From: Akebia trifoliata
Lineage: Eukaryota; Streptophyta; Magnoliopsida; Ranunculales; Lardizabalaceae
NCBI GenBank assembly: GCA_017979445.1
Contig: CM030716.1
Coordinates: 8,865,974 to 8,929,973, forward strand
Direction: 5' to 3'
DNA: 64,000 nt
Made by a program: the position numbers and the translations under genes
Shown: positions 12,013 to 23,300 of the stretch, piece after piece
Numbering within the stretch: the first letter of the stretch is position 1
Layout of the letters: every line of letters begins with the position of its first letter
The notes under the pieces: generated by a model
Told to the model about the DNA's origin: nothing
The model's database searches: none
Seen by the model: only the letters and a program-made list of their open reading frames with translations

Positions 12013-13201
12013 TCATTTTGGGTGATTTCGATAGATGATGAGATCAAGTGAAATTTATTAATTCGAATTTTCCAAGCGAAATCAATTCAAATTCTGAAAT
12101 CAAAGCGAAGAACTTGATTTATAATCACAATTGACATGTTAAGATACATGGATCCAGAACAATTTGACAAACATTTATTACATGACACCAAATTTTTCAC
12201 TATAAAGATCAATCAATCAATCACCATTTCCGTTAAGTTAGATGGCGAGTATATCGAATTCATGGGGCATGAAGTCTTCGCTTGGTCTGTAGTATTTGTT
12301 GGGCGAGTATAAGCTTAAGTTGGCAACTTGGCCTGTGTACAAGCATGCAAACCTCTCCACCTACATAAATAATGTGCAAACAACCATAATCATGAGTCAC
12401 ATATCAATCAAATTAAAAGAAGAAAAAATTATAAGATAGCAGTAAGACCAACTTTTTTTCATGGACCTAAAAGTTGTGTTCATTGATATTCACTCTGTTC
12501 ACACAAGCAAGATGAAATCATCTTACTATACAAGATCATTATGGGGTGGAATATAACGTTTATGGTTAAAATTGAATTATCTGAAATGTATACAGCATCC
12601 ATTGTAAAAGCATTTGAGTAAAATATGTTCTAAATAAAATTGGGTGGTGGTTTTACTATAGTGAGATGTTGGCATCCAAATTTCGTTCAATTGCAAGCCG
12701 AAAAAGAATTTGCGAGTAAAAATATAATATATAATGAGTAACAAATAAATAACTTGACCCCCAATGGAAGCAAAGAGAAACAAAATCACAAGTCCATTTC
12801 CCACAAAAAAACATTTGGGAAGTATATGATCTCTAATAGAGTCGGGTTTAAGCTTTCATACTTTAGCAAAATAGTGAACTCATGCCTCAGTCAGTAACAA
12901 AGCTGGCCAGAAGTATGCAATAACATCAATGGTGATGGAGTCATTTGACAAACAAAGAGCGGAGAAGAATCACAAGAAAGCCTCATACCTAATGTTTTGG
13001 TTACACCAAAAACAAAATTCTTCCCATTCTATAGTTCTCAAAATTTGAATTGTTGTTCCCACATACTATGGATAAGGCAGTAATGATGATGCTTGTACAT
13101 GCATGTAGAACTAAAAGTACTTCAACCAAGGATAATGAATGATAAACAAAAAATTCCAAAAGTCAGCCCAACTGAAATGAGATCCCTCTAAAGTGAATTA
13201 C
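12013..13201. other. Interior of composite element, no clear gene
   Basis: On the minus strand about 12245-12360 is open for some 38 codons (includes LYSPNKYYRPSEDFMPHEFD) and might be a captured exon, but I do not recognise it. The rest is intron-like AT-rich sequence. Confidence 0.3.
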
Positions 13202-13372
13202 CTCAAAGAGGGCACTCAGTTTGGAGTCCTCAACATCACCATTGATGTTCCGCACAAATAATGTTCTAGAAGGATGCTCCCCATATGGATGTTCCCCAGC
13301 AACTGCTCCCACACCATTTGGAATTCCATAATGGATGGTTCCATTTCCAGTAATACCATTAAAAATACTCAC
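13202..13372 (-). pseudogene. Mei2-like (AML) RNA-binding protein exon fragment
   Basis: The minus-strand translation reads PNGVGAVAGEHPYGEHPSRT followed by LFVRNINGDVEDSKLSALFE. This is the start of the first RRM of plant Mei2-like proteins (RNP2-type LFVRNIN). These proteins bind RNA and act in meiosis and meristem development. The exon ends at a good donor (GAG|GTAATT, 13202/13201). Only the linker and first third of RRM1 are present, with no further RRM sequence downstream. A splice-flanked open stretch near 13660-13720 on the same strand may be another exon but is unrecognised. It sits inside the composite element, co-oriented with the SLU7 fragment. Confidence 0.75.
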
Positions 13373-13375
13373 TTT

Positions 13376-14487
13376 TATTGAAAATTAATTTGCACTGTTC
13401 ATTTTCTTTTCAATTTCAGAAAAAAAAAAAAAACCCAAAGAGAGTTAAAGATACATCAATTTAAACAAAACAAAAAGGATCTGTTTTCAGAAAAAACATG
13501 TACTCAATTTACAGCTGATTACTTGCTGGAAATAAACAACTAAAGCCAACAAATCATTTATTAACACATGACCTTCTCCTCCTTGAAAGAAAACTTAAAT
13601 ATGTAAGGGTAACTGTCAGTGGTAAAAGCAAATAAATTATATTTATTGCTTACCTTATGATGGCATTCCCGTTGGACTTCTTGATGACACAGACGAACCT
13701 TCTCCCTTTGAGACTAACAATAGAAAGGAAACAACAAATAATTGGTCATAGTGAAGTTAGTAATGGCAGAATCCATCAACAAGAATTTCATAATACTTAA
13801 AAAAGTTAGTAATGGTCATAGTGAAGTACTCAATTTATGATACTAAAAAAAGTTTAACCATCAACATATCTTTAGAGCAAAATAAGATACTATTGAAAAA
13901 ATTTAAGGAAAATCTTAACACTAAGATATTTATCATAAAATCCCACATTAAACAGCATTTTTGAACCAAATCACAAACAACATAAAGGCTAAAAAAATAA
14001 CCATAGGCCTACATAAAAAGGGTTTTATTATTATTTTAAATGTAAAACACACGTTTAAAATGTACATATATATATATATAGAAAAAGACAATATTTTTTT
14101 GAAAATTGTTTTTACAAGACCCAATAATGGCCTTTGTGGTTCGAGCAGGTCTCCTTGTAGCATCTGCACATGTTAAATTCAATATATACTTGCCAACAAA
14201 AAAAAAATCTGGCCCAATCTCTCCATCCTAATGTGTAACAAAACCATTCTAAGAAAAAGGTAACAAAAATGGCCAATTCAGTGTATTTCATAGCCATTTA
14301 TTTTTCTCAAGTGCTTCCTCAATGGGTATCACTACTAAAGTTGCAGTCACACAAACTTTCTTAGTTCTACCTATTGAGTTTATTTTATACAGCCATGCTT
14401 ACCACATTAAATGAGGGAAGAGACAGAGATATAATGACACACATAAAAAGTATGTGCAATTGGAAGAGAGGAAAAATAAGATCTTAC
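13376..14487. other. Intron-like sequence between Mei2-like and SLU7 fragments
   Basis: AT-rich, with a short TA tract near 14066-14081. Small open frames here have no recognisable similarity. Confidence 0.3.
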
Positions 14488-14786
14488 CTGGCCCTTGATG
14501 ATTCTACCAGCATGGTCATATTCAACCTCTCTCTCACTTTGCTCAAGAAGAAGCTCTCTTGGAATCTCTCCTTCTGTTGCTGCATTGCCATACTTCTCCA
14601 TAATGGTGTCTTTTGTTTTAGACTTCAAATTCTCCTTGATAACCTTATAATTCTTGTACAGCAATTCAGCTTGAGAGGGAGCTGTCTGCATGTGAATATC
14701 TTGTCCTTTCTCAAAAGCTTCCCAAGAATGAGTGTTGAGCTGCTTAACTCTAAGGCTTGACCACTTGTTCTGTACTGATTATCTCC
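14488..14786 (-). pseudogene. SLU7 pre-mRNA splicing factor exon fragment, frameshifted
   Basis: Minus strand, between acceptor CTTCAG|GGAGAT (14786) and donor GGCCAG|GTAAGA (14488). The translation gives GDNQYRTSGQALE, then after a shift THSWEAFEKGQDIHMQTAPS, QAELLYKNYKVIKENLKSKT, MEKYGNAATEGEIPRELLLE and YDHAGRIIKGQ. This is the conserved middle of SLU7, the second-step splicing factor that helps choose the 3' splice site. A one-base deletion just after ALEL breaks the frame. The zinc knuckle and the N- and C-terminal parts are absent. It is a captured exon, not a gene, inside the 10.9-16.6 kb composite element. Confidence 0.85.
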
Positions 14787-15529
14787 CTGAAGGACATTAA
14801 ATAAACAAATATCAGGCACCAAGATTTAATAAAGTTTTTACGAAAAAAGAGAGCATTGAACACATTGATAGAATGTCTGAGTTTGGCAAGGCACTCACTA
14901 GATAAAACTTCTCATTCAGAAAATAAAATCTGACATAAATTGGATGGACCGGTGACTAAGAGCCTATCATTTGGACGGACCTGGAGGATAGGAATGCACA
15001 CCATGTGTAAAATATAGACTATAGATATGGACCCATATTGAGACAGACTGTGTTTTCTATGCAATACCTTGGGTTAATCTTAGCTTGTGTTTTGGTGTAT
15101 AAAACAGACTGTCGTGATCTTTGTTCTTTAAAGTCCTTCGATTTTTGTATTATAAGGAAGAAGTTCCAAATGAAAGCAAGATAGAATGACGCCTAGAATT
15201 CCACTATAATCGAAGAACTCGACTTTGATTCAGAAATAATTCGAGCCTAACTAGAAACACTCATCAAAATCATCTAGTTTTGGTAGCACAAAGGCCTGGT
15301 TTTTCCAGCAAATATATTGGGGTGCTTCTTGTTTGTGCACTACACACATCATAGGTGGGTGTAAACTCTGATCCCCTATTAAGCTTTCCAATTTGTATCA
15401 CTTTTCTCCATGCTGGCCTGTTTTTCCAAAAGATTTGAAAGGTTGATAGGGAATTCTTTTGGAAGGCAAGGAGGATAGTTCATACATCCACCTATGGGTT
15501 GGAAATATTTGCCCATTCTTAAAAACAAT

Positions 15530-16150
15530 TGGGTCTTGGGGTTGAGATTGTTCAATAACATGAACATTGTTCTCTTAGGAAAAAGGTTATGGGGGTCTAG
15601 AGAAGAATGTGAGGTGCTTTGGACAATGGTTATAAGAGGGAATGGGAGCATGACATCCTAGTCCTTATAGTTTGGGTGTTTTGAAGAGGTACCTCCAATA
15701 TTTATGGAGAATTCAAGAATGGTGCCATTTCGAAAAATTCCTTCCCTTCCATTGTGCCATCTTAGACGAAAATGGTGATTGTGCAAGGGATTGTTATGTC
15801 ATAGAGAATAGCTTTGGTTCTTGTGATATACACCAAAATAGAATTTTAACAATTGGGAAATGGAAATTTTGTGGAGGCTTTTGGAGATTATCCAAGATAC
15901 GATGGTGACCATCGATGAAGGGGACTGGCAACCATACAGATGGAATCCTCGCTTAAATTCCTTAGTAAAATCATTCCACCAAAAGATACAATTTAGGGGC
16001 AATATCTCCTTTCAATCCAAACTTATTTGGAAAATTGAGGTTCCATCTAAAGTTGTTATCTTAATGTGGGTCGTAGTCTTGGGCAAAATTGTTGTCACCG
16101 ATCACCTTATCAAGAAGAAGATTACCATTTGGGGAAAACCTAGATCACCT
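15530..16150 (+). pseudogene. LINE reverse transcriptase C-terminal remnant (zf-RVT region)
   Basis: Read with frameshifts, the + strand gives LLGKRLWGSREECEVLWTMV, and later DWQPYRWNPRLNSLVKSFHQ and LIWKIEVPSKVVILMWVVVL GK. This pattern (LLGKWLWRF..E...LW, then a W..DP.G.F.V.S.. block, then IWK..VP.KV..F.W....GK) belongs to the zinc-binding tail after the reverse transcriptase of plant L1-type LINEs. Stops and shifts make it nonfunctional. No poly-A tail is visible at its end. Confidence 0.65.
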
Positions 16151-16179
16151 TAAAATGACTAAATTCCAAAACTATTGGT

Positions 16180-16335
16180 TTTTTGAAAAAAAATCAGAAG
16201 AATGAGAGAGAGAGAGAATACCTCAGGTCATCTCCTAGTCGAGGTCGTCTCCTACTCGAGGTCGTCGCCGTCGTTCCACCTCTCTAGGTTTCTTCGCTTC
16301 CTTCGTTCTACATCTCTAGGTTTCAGAAATTTGAT
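16180..16335 (-). promoter_or_regulatory. Putative leader exon of the composite element
   Basis: On the minus strand a GA/CG-richer stretch ('aaacctagagatgtagaacg', 'gaaacctagagaggtggaac', 'cgacggcgacgacctcgag') ends at a donor-like GAG|GTATTC. It lies just inside the right terminus and upstream of SLU7 and Mei2-like exons on the same strand. The layout matches the leaders at 20550-20835 and 51440-51830. Function is inferred. Confidence 0.4.
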
Positions 16336-16772
16336 TTTTATTTAGTTGGGATGTAAGCAGTAATGGTTGGTGTGCCAATAAAACGTTTCTTTGGAAATTT
16401 TGAAAATGATAAGGGCAAAATTGGAATGAAAAATTTTCCCTCTTCTCTTCCCTCCTCGTCTCTCCATTTTTGGAGAGAACAAAATTTTGAGTTTTTTCCC
16501 TTCCCTTCCCTCCATTTTTCATCTCTTCCCTCCCCACTTAACAATCCAAACAGCAGAATGGAAGAGAAAATATGATATTTTCTCTTCCCTTCCCTTCTCT
16601 TCCTTCAATCCAAACAGACTGTTAGGGTCATAATAACTAAGATTTGGAAATTATTGGGCAGAGATCGGTTCCGTTTGTTTGACTAATTTCAAAAAATTAG
16701 ATAGAAAAAAAAAAAAAAAAAATCAAAACTATTTTGTGGATTAATATACAAATGATATTTTTGGGTTCACTA

Positions 16773-16942
16773 ATGTTGGAGTGACACAAACGGAAACTTA
16801 AGGATGACACAAATGATGTGGTGGCGAGCACATGATCGTAGATACTTTTTACATATATCTCGCGAAAAAGCATCTACTGTGATGTGCACGCCACCACATC
16901 ATTGAGTCACCCATGTGTCCCCCTTTGTGTCATCCCAACACG
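16773..16942. mobile_element. Small foldback element (about 170 bp)
   Basis: The arms 'tgttggagtgacacaaacgg' / 'ctttgtgtcatcccaaca' and 'atgatgtggtggcgagcaca' / 'tgtgcacgccaccacatcat' pair with each other. The loop holds 'cgtagatactttttac'. Related to 7242-7414. Confidence 0.6.
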
Positions 16943-17732
16943 ACTCTTTTGGGTTTCATCCCAAAAATCCATTATCTTCAATCTCCCTAAAAAATTATCT
17001 TATTCTAAAGGTTTGAAGGTGGAATAAGATAAAACATTGGGTTCAAAAGGGAAATTATCATTTTCAGTGTTTAATAAGTATATTGTGAAATAATTCATTG
17101 ATTTAAAGATTTAATTAGTTTGTCTCTTATTTTGTGAATTTTTTCAAAATTTTTGAAAAATTGGAAGAATTTTGAGACAATGCTTAGAGTACGGAAATCT
17201 TTTCTAACCTATTCCACCTTGTCTTTAACCTCTTGTTAGAAATCCTTCGTTTTTTTAATAAAAAAATTATTGTTTTCAACAACAATCCTATATTATTCTT
17301 GAGATTTGTTGATTAAAAGAGAGGAAATCTTGATTTTAAATATAAGTGCAATTTATTTTATCCCATGAGACAAATATAACGGGTTTTGGGGGAGAAAAAA
17401 AAAAGGAGTTTTTATATTTTGGCTATAGGTTGAAGATGTGAAAATTTCAAATTTATATATTAGGTCATTTGCTATGAGGCCTCGGTCTAGGTAATCAATT
17501 TGCAAACAAGGAGGTATCTCAAATACTCATTAAAATCCAGCGAGGCATGTCTAAATCACCCAAAATTACACATTTCCTGATTAAGATACCTTAATCTCTC
17601 ACAATTCAATGATTTTAATGGCTAAGATATCTTGTTTAGGCTTTATAATCTTCCCAACAAGCTCAATATACTTAGTTTAATCTGACAACCCAGAGTAAGC
17701 AAATTCTTTCTAGATCTTCTGTCTCTCTTCCC
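16943..17732. promoter_or_regulatory. Upstream region of the GDSL gene
   Basis: AT-rich intergenic DNA. A weak TATA-like 'gctttataatc' lies near 17640, about 90 bases before the start codon, followed by 'aacccagagtaagc' and a CT-rich stretch before ATG. The promoter role rests on position only. Confidence 0.35.
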
Positions 17733-17973
17733 ATGGCCTTGTTGTATTCCCTGCTTACGCTTCTTTTTGTATTATTAGCCAGCACTGCTGGTTCAGTGTT
17801 GTGTTGCTACACCTCCATCTTCAACTTTGGTGATTCACTTTCAGATACAGGGAACTTACTTTACTTAGAAGGAGATCATCCTTCTGTTAAAGGCAGATTC
17901 CCATATGGAATGACCTATTTTCATCAACCAACTGGTCGATGCAGCGATGGCCGTTTGATTATCGATTTCATAG
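17733..17973 (+). CDS. GDSL gene exon 1: signal peptide and catalytic Ser block
   Basis: Starts ATGGCCTTG after a CT-rich leader. Encodes a hydrophobic signal sequence ([11 protein letters not shown]), then [12 protein letters not shown] with the nucleophile Ser35, and [20 protein letters not shown]. Ends in phase 1 at ATAG|GTATGT. Without splicing, the frame would stop a few codons into intron 1. Confidence 0.9.
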
Positions 17974-20306
17974 GTATGTACGTGTAGTTCTTTCTTTCTC
18001 GATTTCCTGGCTCCGCCCCTAGGTAGCATTCCTCTATAATTAATGATAGATATATGTTGCTGCTTAGTTGTTTTTACGGAAAAAAAAAGAAAAAAGAAAT
18101 ATGTTGTGATGTTATAGAAGATGTAATGAAGATGATCGTGATGTGAATACAGCTGAATCTCTCGGATTTCCATTGTTACATCCATATTTGGTACCCAAGA
18201 ATAGCCACGATTTACGTCAAGGAGTGAATTTTGCAGTCGCAGGAGCTACATCCTTGGACAACAGTTTCTATGAAAACAGAAATATCTATAGTCCCTATGC
18301 CAAGTATTCTTTAACAACTCAACTTGAATGGTTCAGAGAACTTCTGCCTTCTCTTTGTGACCCATTTTCAGGTATTTCTTTTACAAAAAATTTTAAGATA
18401 TGATCCATGGAAGTGTCCATCTCCCTTTATGTACCATAGTGAGGTGTACAAAGTGATATATTATATCATATTCTAATATTCTTCAAGAAAATATGATATG
18501 GTATTATATCTCTGTAGACCTTATTATTACAATGCATTCTATATGATTCTTGAATCCTACACTTATCAACTCTTGTTATTGTTGTGTGTTAACTAATTGT
18601 GCATAAAATGGTTTGTCCCAAAATCTGTAATCAATTAGAGAGCTTCAATTGAGTAGATTCAGATCTACAAAATAGCGTAATATTAGGAAATCAATGATCT
18701 ACTTGAATATTAATGGTTAGTTTCCAAAATATCATATTATTATATATAAATAAATAAATTGTGCATATTATAAAGAGAGATTTACCCAGCAAATCTTCTC
18801 TCTTAAATCTTTTCTAATAAAATAAGGTCATGAATCTAACTATCCTAAGTGGCACACTCAATCGACTCTTCTAACATGACAAGTTCACAAATTGTGGATC
18901 TATATGCCTCGAGATACACAATTCTTTTGAAATACACATTTTATGGGACGGGAAATGTTCAACACCAAACATTTTGACAAATATTTTGGAAAAACATTTT
19001 TCAAAACATGGGTTAGAAGTTTTGGAATGGGCTGATTTTTTATGAAGATGATCTCTACAGTGAGGAGATCATCATTACCAAAAATCAGCCCATTCCAAAA
19101 CTTCTAACCCCATCAAAAATGATTTACAAAAAATGGACGGTCCACGATTTTTCAACTTGTAAACATGGGACTAGAAGTTTTGGAATGATCTGATTTTTTT
19201 ATGAAGATGATCTCTACGGTGAGGAGATCATCAGTACCAAAAATCAGCCAATTCCAAAACTTCTAACCCATGTAGGACAAAAATGGTTGGTTAAAATGTT
19301 GGCCAAAATGTTTGGTGCTGAACGAGACCCTTATGGGTTAGTGCAGTTTTGTACAACGGGACGCAGATCCACACGTCCCAAACTTATCACGTCAAGAGAA
19401 TTGATTGAATGTGCCCGACAGTCAGATTATCACTATTCACTTAGATAACTCTTTTTTCCCAATGGAAGTTGTAATCAATTGCTAAATAATTGGGAAAAAG
19501 TGCTAATGAATTTTAAGATGGCAAAAGTTGGAAAAACAACATTGAAGGGACAGCCCACCTAATTATCTGGAAAAACAAAATTGAAGGGACAGCCCATCGA
19601 ATTATCTGAGCCATCCAAGTGTGAGGAGCTCATTACTTTGATTAAAGGTCACTAAAGTTGTTTGAAACCTTTCGGACTCCGTTAATTTAGGAATTCTACA
19701 TTTTTTTTCATGTTTTTTTTTCTTTTTTTTTTTTCAAGACGATGGATCGTGAGACTTTATTTCCTAAGAGTCGTGATAATATGACTCGGCAAGTGGCATA
19801 CTCAAATAACTACATGACGTGATAAGCTCGGGTATAATAGATCCACTACAACATTTTTGAGCTACAGCGGCAGTTTATAGCAGCGGATTATTATATCCGA
19901 CGCTATATATTTACTTTTTTGCAGCGGATAATTGTATCCGCCGCTATAGGGACTCGCGCAAACCTAGTGGGGTTTCTGACGTCGATTTATAACAGCGGAT
20001 AGTTTTGTCCGCCTCTATAGATACATTTTTTACAGCGGATAATTGTATCCGCCGCTTTAGGGACCTGCGCATACTCGCACTAAGCTGGTTATTCATATGC
20101 ATATAGCAGCGGAAAAATATATCCGCCACTAAAAAAATCAAAAAAAAATTTATATAAAATACTCGATTCTCTTTATCATTTTTTTTAATTTACTATAGCA
20201 GCGGATTATAATTTCCGCTGTTATAAAGTATAATTTTTCTATTCTATAATTTTTTTTAATTAAATATAGCAGCTGAATATATTATCCGCCGTTATATAAT
20301 ATCTAA

Positions 20307-20352
<46 letters not shown>

Positions 20353-23300
20353 CAGCAGATTATATATTCCGCCACTATAGAATATATATTTTTCAATATA
20401 AAACTTGATGTAGGGATCACGACTGGCGGTATGACATATTTTTGGCAGCGGATATATTTATCCGCCGCGATAAGCACCATACACAAAACCCAAATGGATC
20501 TCACTCGATTTGTCTAGAGATGGCAGCGGAAAATAAAATCCGTCGGTAAACAATCCCGCACCAAATTTAATTCGCCAAAAAGAGCCCGCGAAAACCCATT
20601 GCCTTCTTCTCTCTGATTTTCCCCCTCATTCCTTCCCCTCTGTCACTCTCGCTCGTTCTCGTCTATTGGTGCTTGTGAACGACTGGAATTCTCATATTCT
20701 ATCGGAATCGATTCTCTTGAGCTCTCCTTCACTATCAAGAGAGACATCGCTCAGATCCAATCTCTCTGTGCTGAGATGGATCTTCTTTGGAGATCCATCG
20801 CATCTAAACCCCAAAGAGATTTTTGGAAGAGGTAGCTTTCACCCTAAATCTTGATTTAGGTTTGTTTTCTGGTTGTTTGATTAATTTAGGTTTCTTAAGA
20901 TTTGTTTAGGAAGTGATGCTTTGATTAGAAATCAAAGATAATTCAATCTGTTCTTCATCTTGTTGATCTACTAGAGTTCTTGGTTACAATTATGATAGAT
21001 TCACTTTCAAAACTGTCATTAGGGTTTCTAAGATTTCTATTGGACATCAGTTGTTTTGGTGCCTGATCGATCTGTTGATGAATTAAGGTATTAAAAGGAT
21101 TGTTTGGAAAATAGAAATCTGGTTATTATCTTTCATAATGTAATTTGGCTGCGATTTTACTTTTATTTATTGATTTTAGGTATTAGGGAGGAGAGAAAGA
21201 ACGCATGCATGGAGATTCTTTCTGTCGGAAGTTCGAAGTCCGGGTACGCGGTAGATGATAGATTCCCTGTTGCATTCAGCTTTCCTTTTGGATAGGAGAT
21301 AAATCCTTATTTTTTTCTCTCGCATTTGGTAAGCTCTCTCTTTCTCTCTCTCTCATGTTTCGGATTTTTCTTTTAGATTTTTGAACTTTTGGAGGGTTTT
21401 GTGCTTTTATTGAGTCTCTAGTTGTTAATACTGATGATTTTTTAGTTATGCGTCAGTGATTTTGGAGTTGTTGAGGGATTCAATTTGTTGGTGATTATCA
21501 CAAATTTATGGATTAGGGGGTTTAGAACATCTATTGATGATTTTGGATACGAGATAGTTGACAATTCCAAAGATAGAGTATTTCCTATGAAATCGTTTAG
21601 CAAGTCGATGAAGTGTCCATTCAGTTATCCCTTTCTTGACGTGGTCATTTGGGGCACAACAATTCCATAAAAAATTTCCTTCATTTGGTCCGTTGTTCAT
21701 GGAAAATTTGACATTGGACAATCTCATGGTTAGGGAATCCCATTAGTTAACTTTTTTTTTTTGTGCAAATTGAATGGGGAATTGATTAACTATCTTCTAA
21801 TTCATTGGTCCTTTACATCTCTTGATTTAAAATTTCTTGGTGTTTTCCTTCGTCACTCTTAGACCTTTGTCATTGTTGGCCTATAAAGGAATTCCTCTCT
21901 CAAAAAAGCATTCTATGGTTTTTAACTTCTTTTGCCGTGTGTTGGGGCAGCTGTTGCGCAGCTGTAATAGTTCCATAACCTTTGGATCACCGAATTGTAC
22001 CTATCTATTCTCTTTGTATTTGCCCAATATGTTATCTCCCCTCTCACCTTTCTTCTCCTTCTAAAGATAGCCCCCCTAACTCATATTGGCTCTACCTTTG
22101 TCTTATTCTCGATGAACTTGCAACTTCAGTTCTTCTCCTTCTTGAGTCGTCATTCTTGTGCCCATGCCTTTATCACAGTCCATTTGGAGCGGAACTACAG
22201 GGTCTCAAAAGGAAAAGAGAATTCTCTTCAAGAGGTTCTCATCAAGAGCTTTAAAGAATTTAGAAGAGTTATTTTATTTTATTTTTTATTATTATTATTA
22301 TTTTTTTTTTTTTGGGGGTAGGGGGGTGTTCTTTGTGTGATCATTGACTATGTAGTTTCTGTTTTGTAGCTTTTGTTGTTTCTTTAGTTAGCTGATCTTC
22401 GTGTAATTCGGTGCATGGCCACCTTGCCCGCTCTTGCTTTCTTCATTTATAATAAAATCTTTTACCTATAAAAAAAACCGCCTTTTGGTTTAGTTTTCCC
22501 AAAGCTGATTGTAGAGTTTGGTTTTCCAGGTTACACAGAAACAATGGATAAAAACTCTGATATTGTTGTCCCTGATGATGATCATGGGCTGTTTGCAATT
22601 GACATTTTAGATCCTTCATGGGTAAGTTTGTAACCTCTACTGGTTTGCAAGTGTTTTTATATATATACATCTGTGTGTGGGTTCGGGGTGGTTGTGCATG
22701 TGTGTTTACGTATGTTTCTTTGTATTTGTATGCGTTTCTAGAAATATGAGCTTTAGCATGGTCAACCATGCAGATATCTTGAAACAAATAAAAGGAAATG
22801 GCATTTCAAATAGTTGAACAGGTAGATACCAACACAAGGAAAACTAGAACAATCACCACGGCCAACACAAGGAAAACTAGAACAATCACCACGGCCAACA
22901 CAAGGAAAACTAGAACAATCACCACGGAATGATACTATACTAAGTACCTAAATTCTCATTTATTTAAGAGAAAAATCACATACATAGTGGCTGATTAATA
23001 GGATCATCAAATAAGATTGATTTAGTTAATTTTGACCTAGTGTGTTCTAGTTAACATGTATCCAACATGGCACTCTAGAAACTAATATAGTTTACCTGAT
23101 TGCATCATAAGTTTTTCAATTCTCAAAATTAATTTTGTAACTTGAAACAAAAATTACTTGTCAAAACCATGACATATGACTTTGAGCTTTTCCCAAGCGT
23201 TTGTGAAACTATGACTATTAAGAGTTAAACTTTTCTAAATGGTTAAAGTATATGGGTGAACACGTTTTTCTGTTGTTTGGCCCAAAACATTTTCATATTC

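Larger units (their letters stand above)
10911..16624. mobile_element. TIR-bounded composite element carrying host gene fragments (about 5.7 kb)
   Basis: The left end GGCTGTGTTTGGATTGAGGG and the right end (reverse complement CAGTCTGTTTGGATTGAAGG) are inverted repeats. Both are followed inward by long runs of 'ggaagagaagggaaggg'. TTA flanks both sides (ctcTTA | ... | TTAggg), which would fit a 3-bp PIF/Harbinger target, but the outermost 5 bases match poorly. Inside are fragments of a METTL21-type methyltransferase (+), a Mei2-like protein (-), SLU7 (-) and a LINE (+), and a CT/GA-rich leader near the right end. No transposase was seen. The superfamily is uncertain, and the two ends could instead be two separate elements. 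Confidence 0.5.

Noticed and set aside
19859..20550. Regularly spaced repeats that could suggest a CRISPR array
   Set aside because: The units are palindromic, degenerate and AT-spaced, lie at both ends of a TIR transposon in plant DNA, and have no cas genes.
21837..22321. Several overlapping + strand frames
   Set aside because: Hydrophobic and low in complexity; the context is the 3' end of a LINE, with no identifiable domain.
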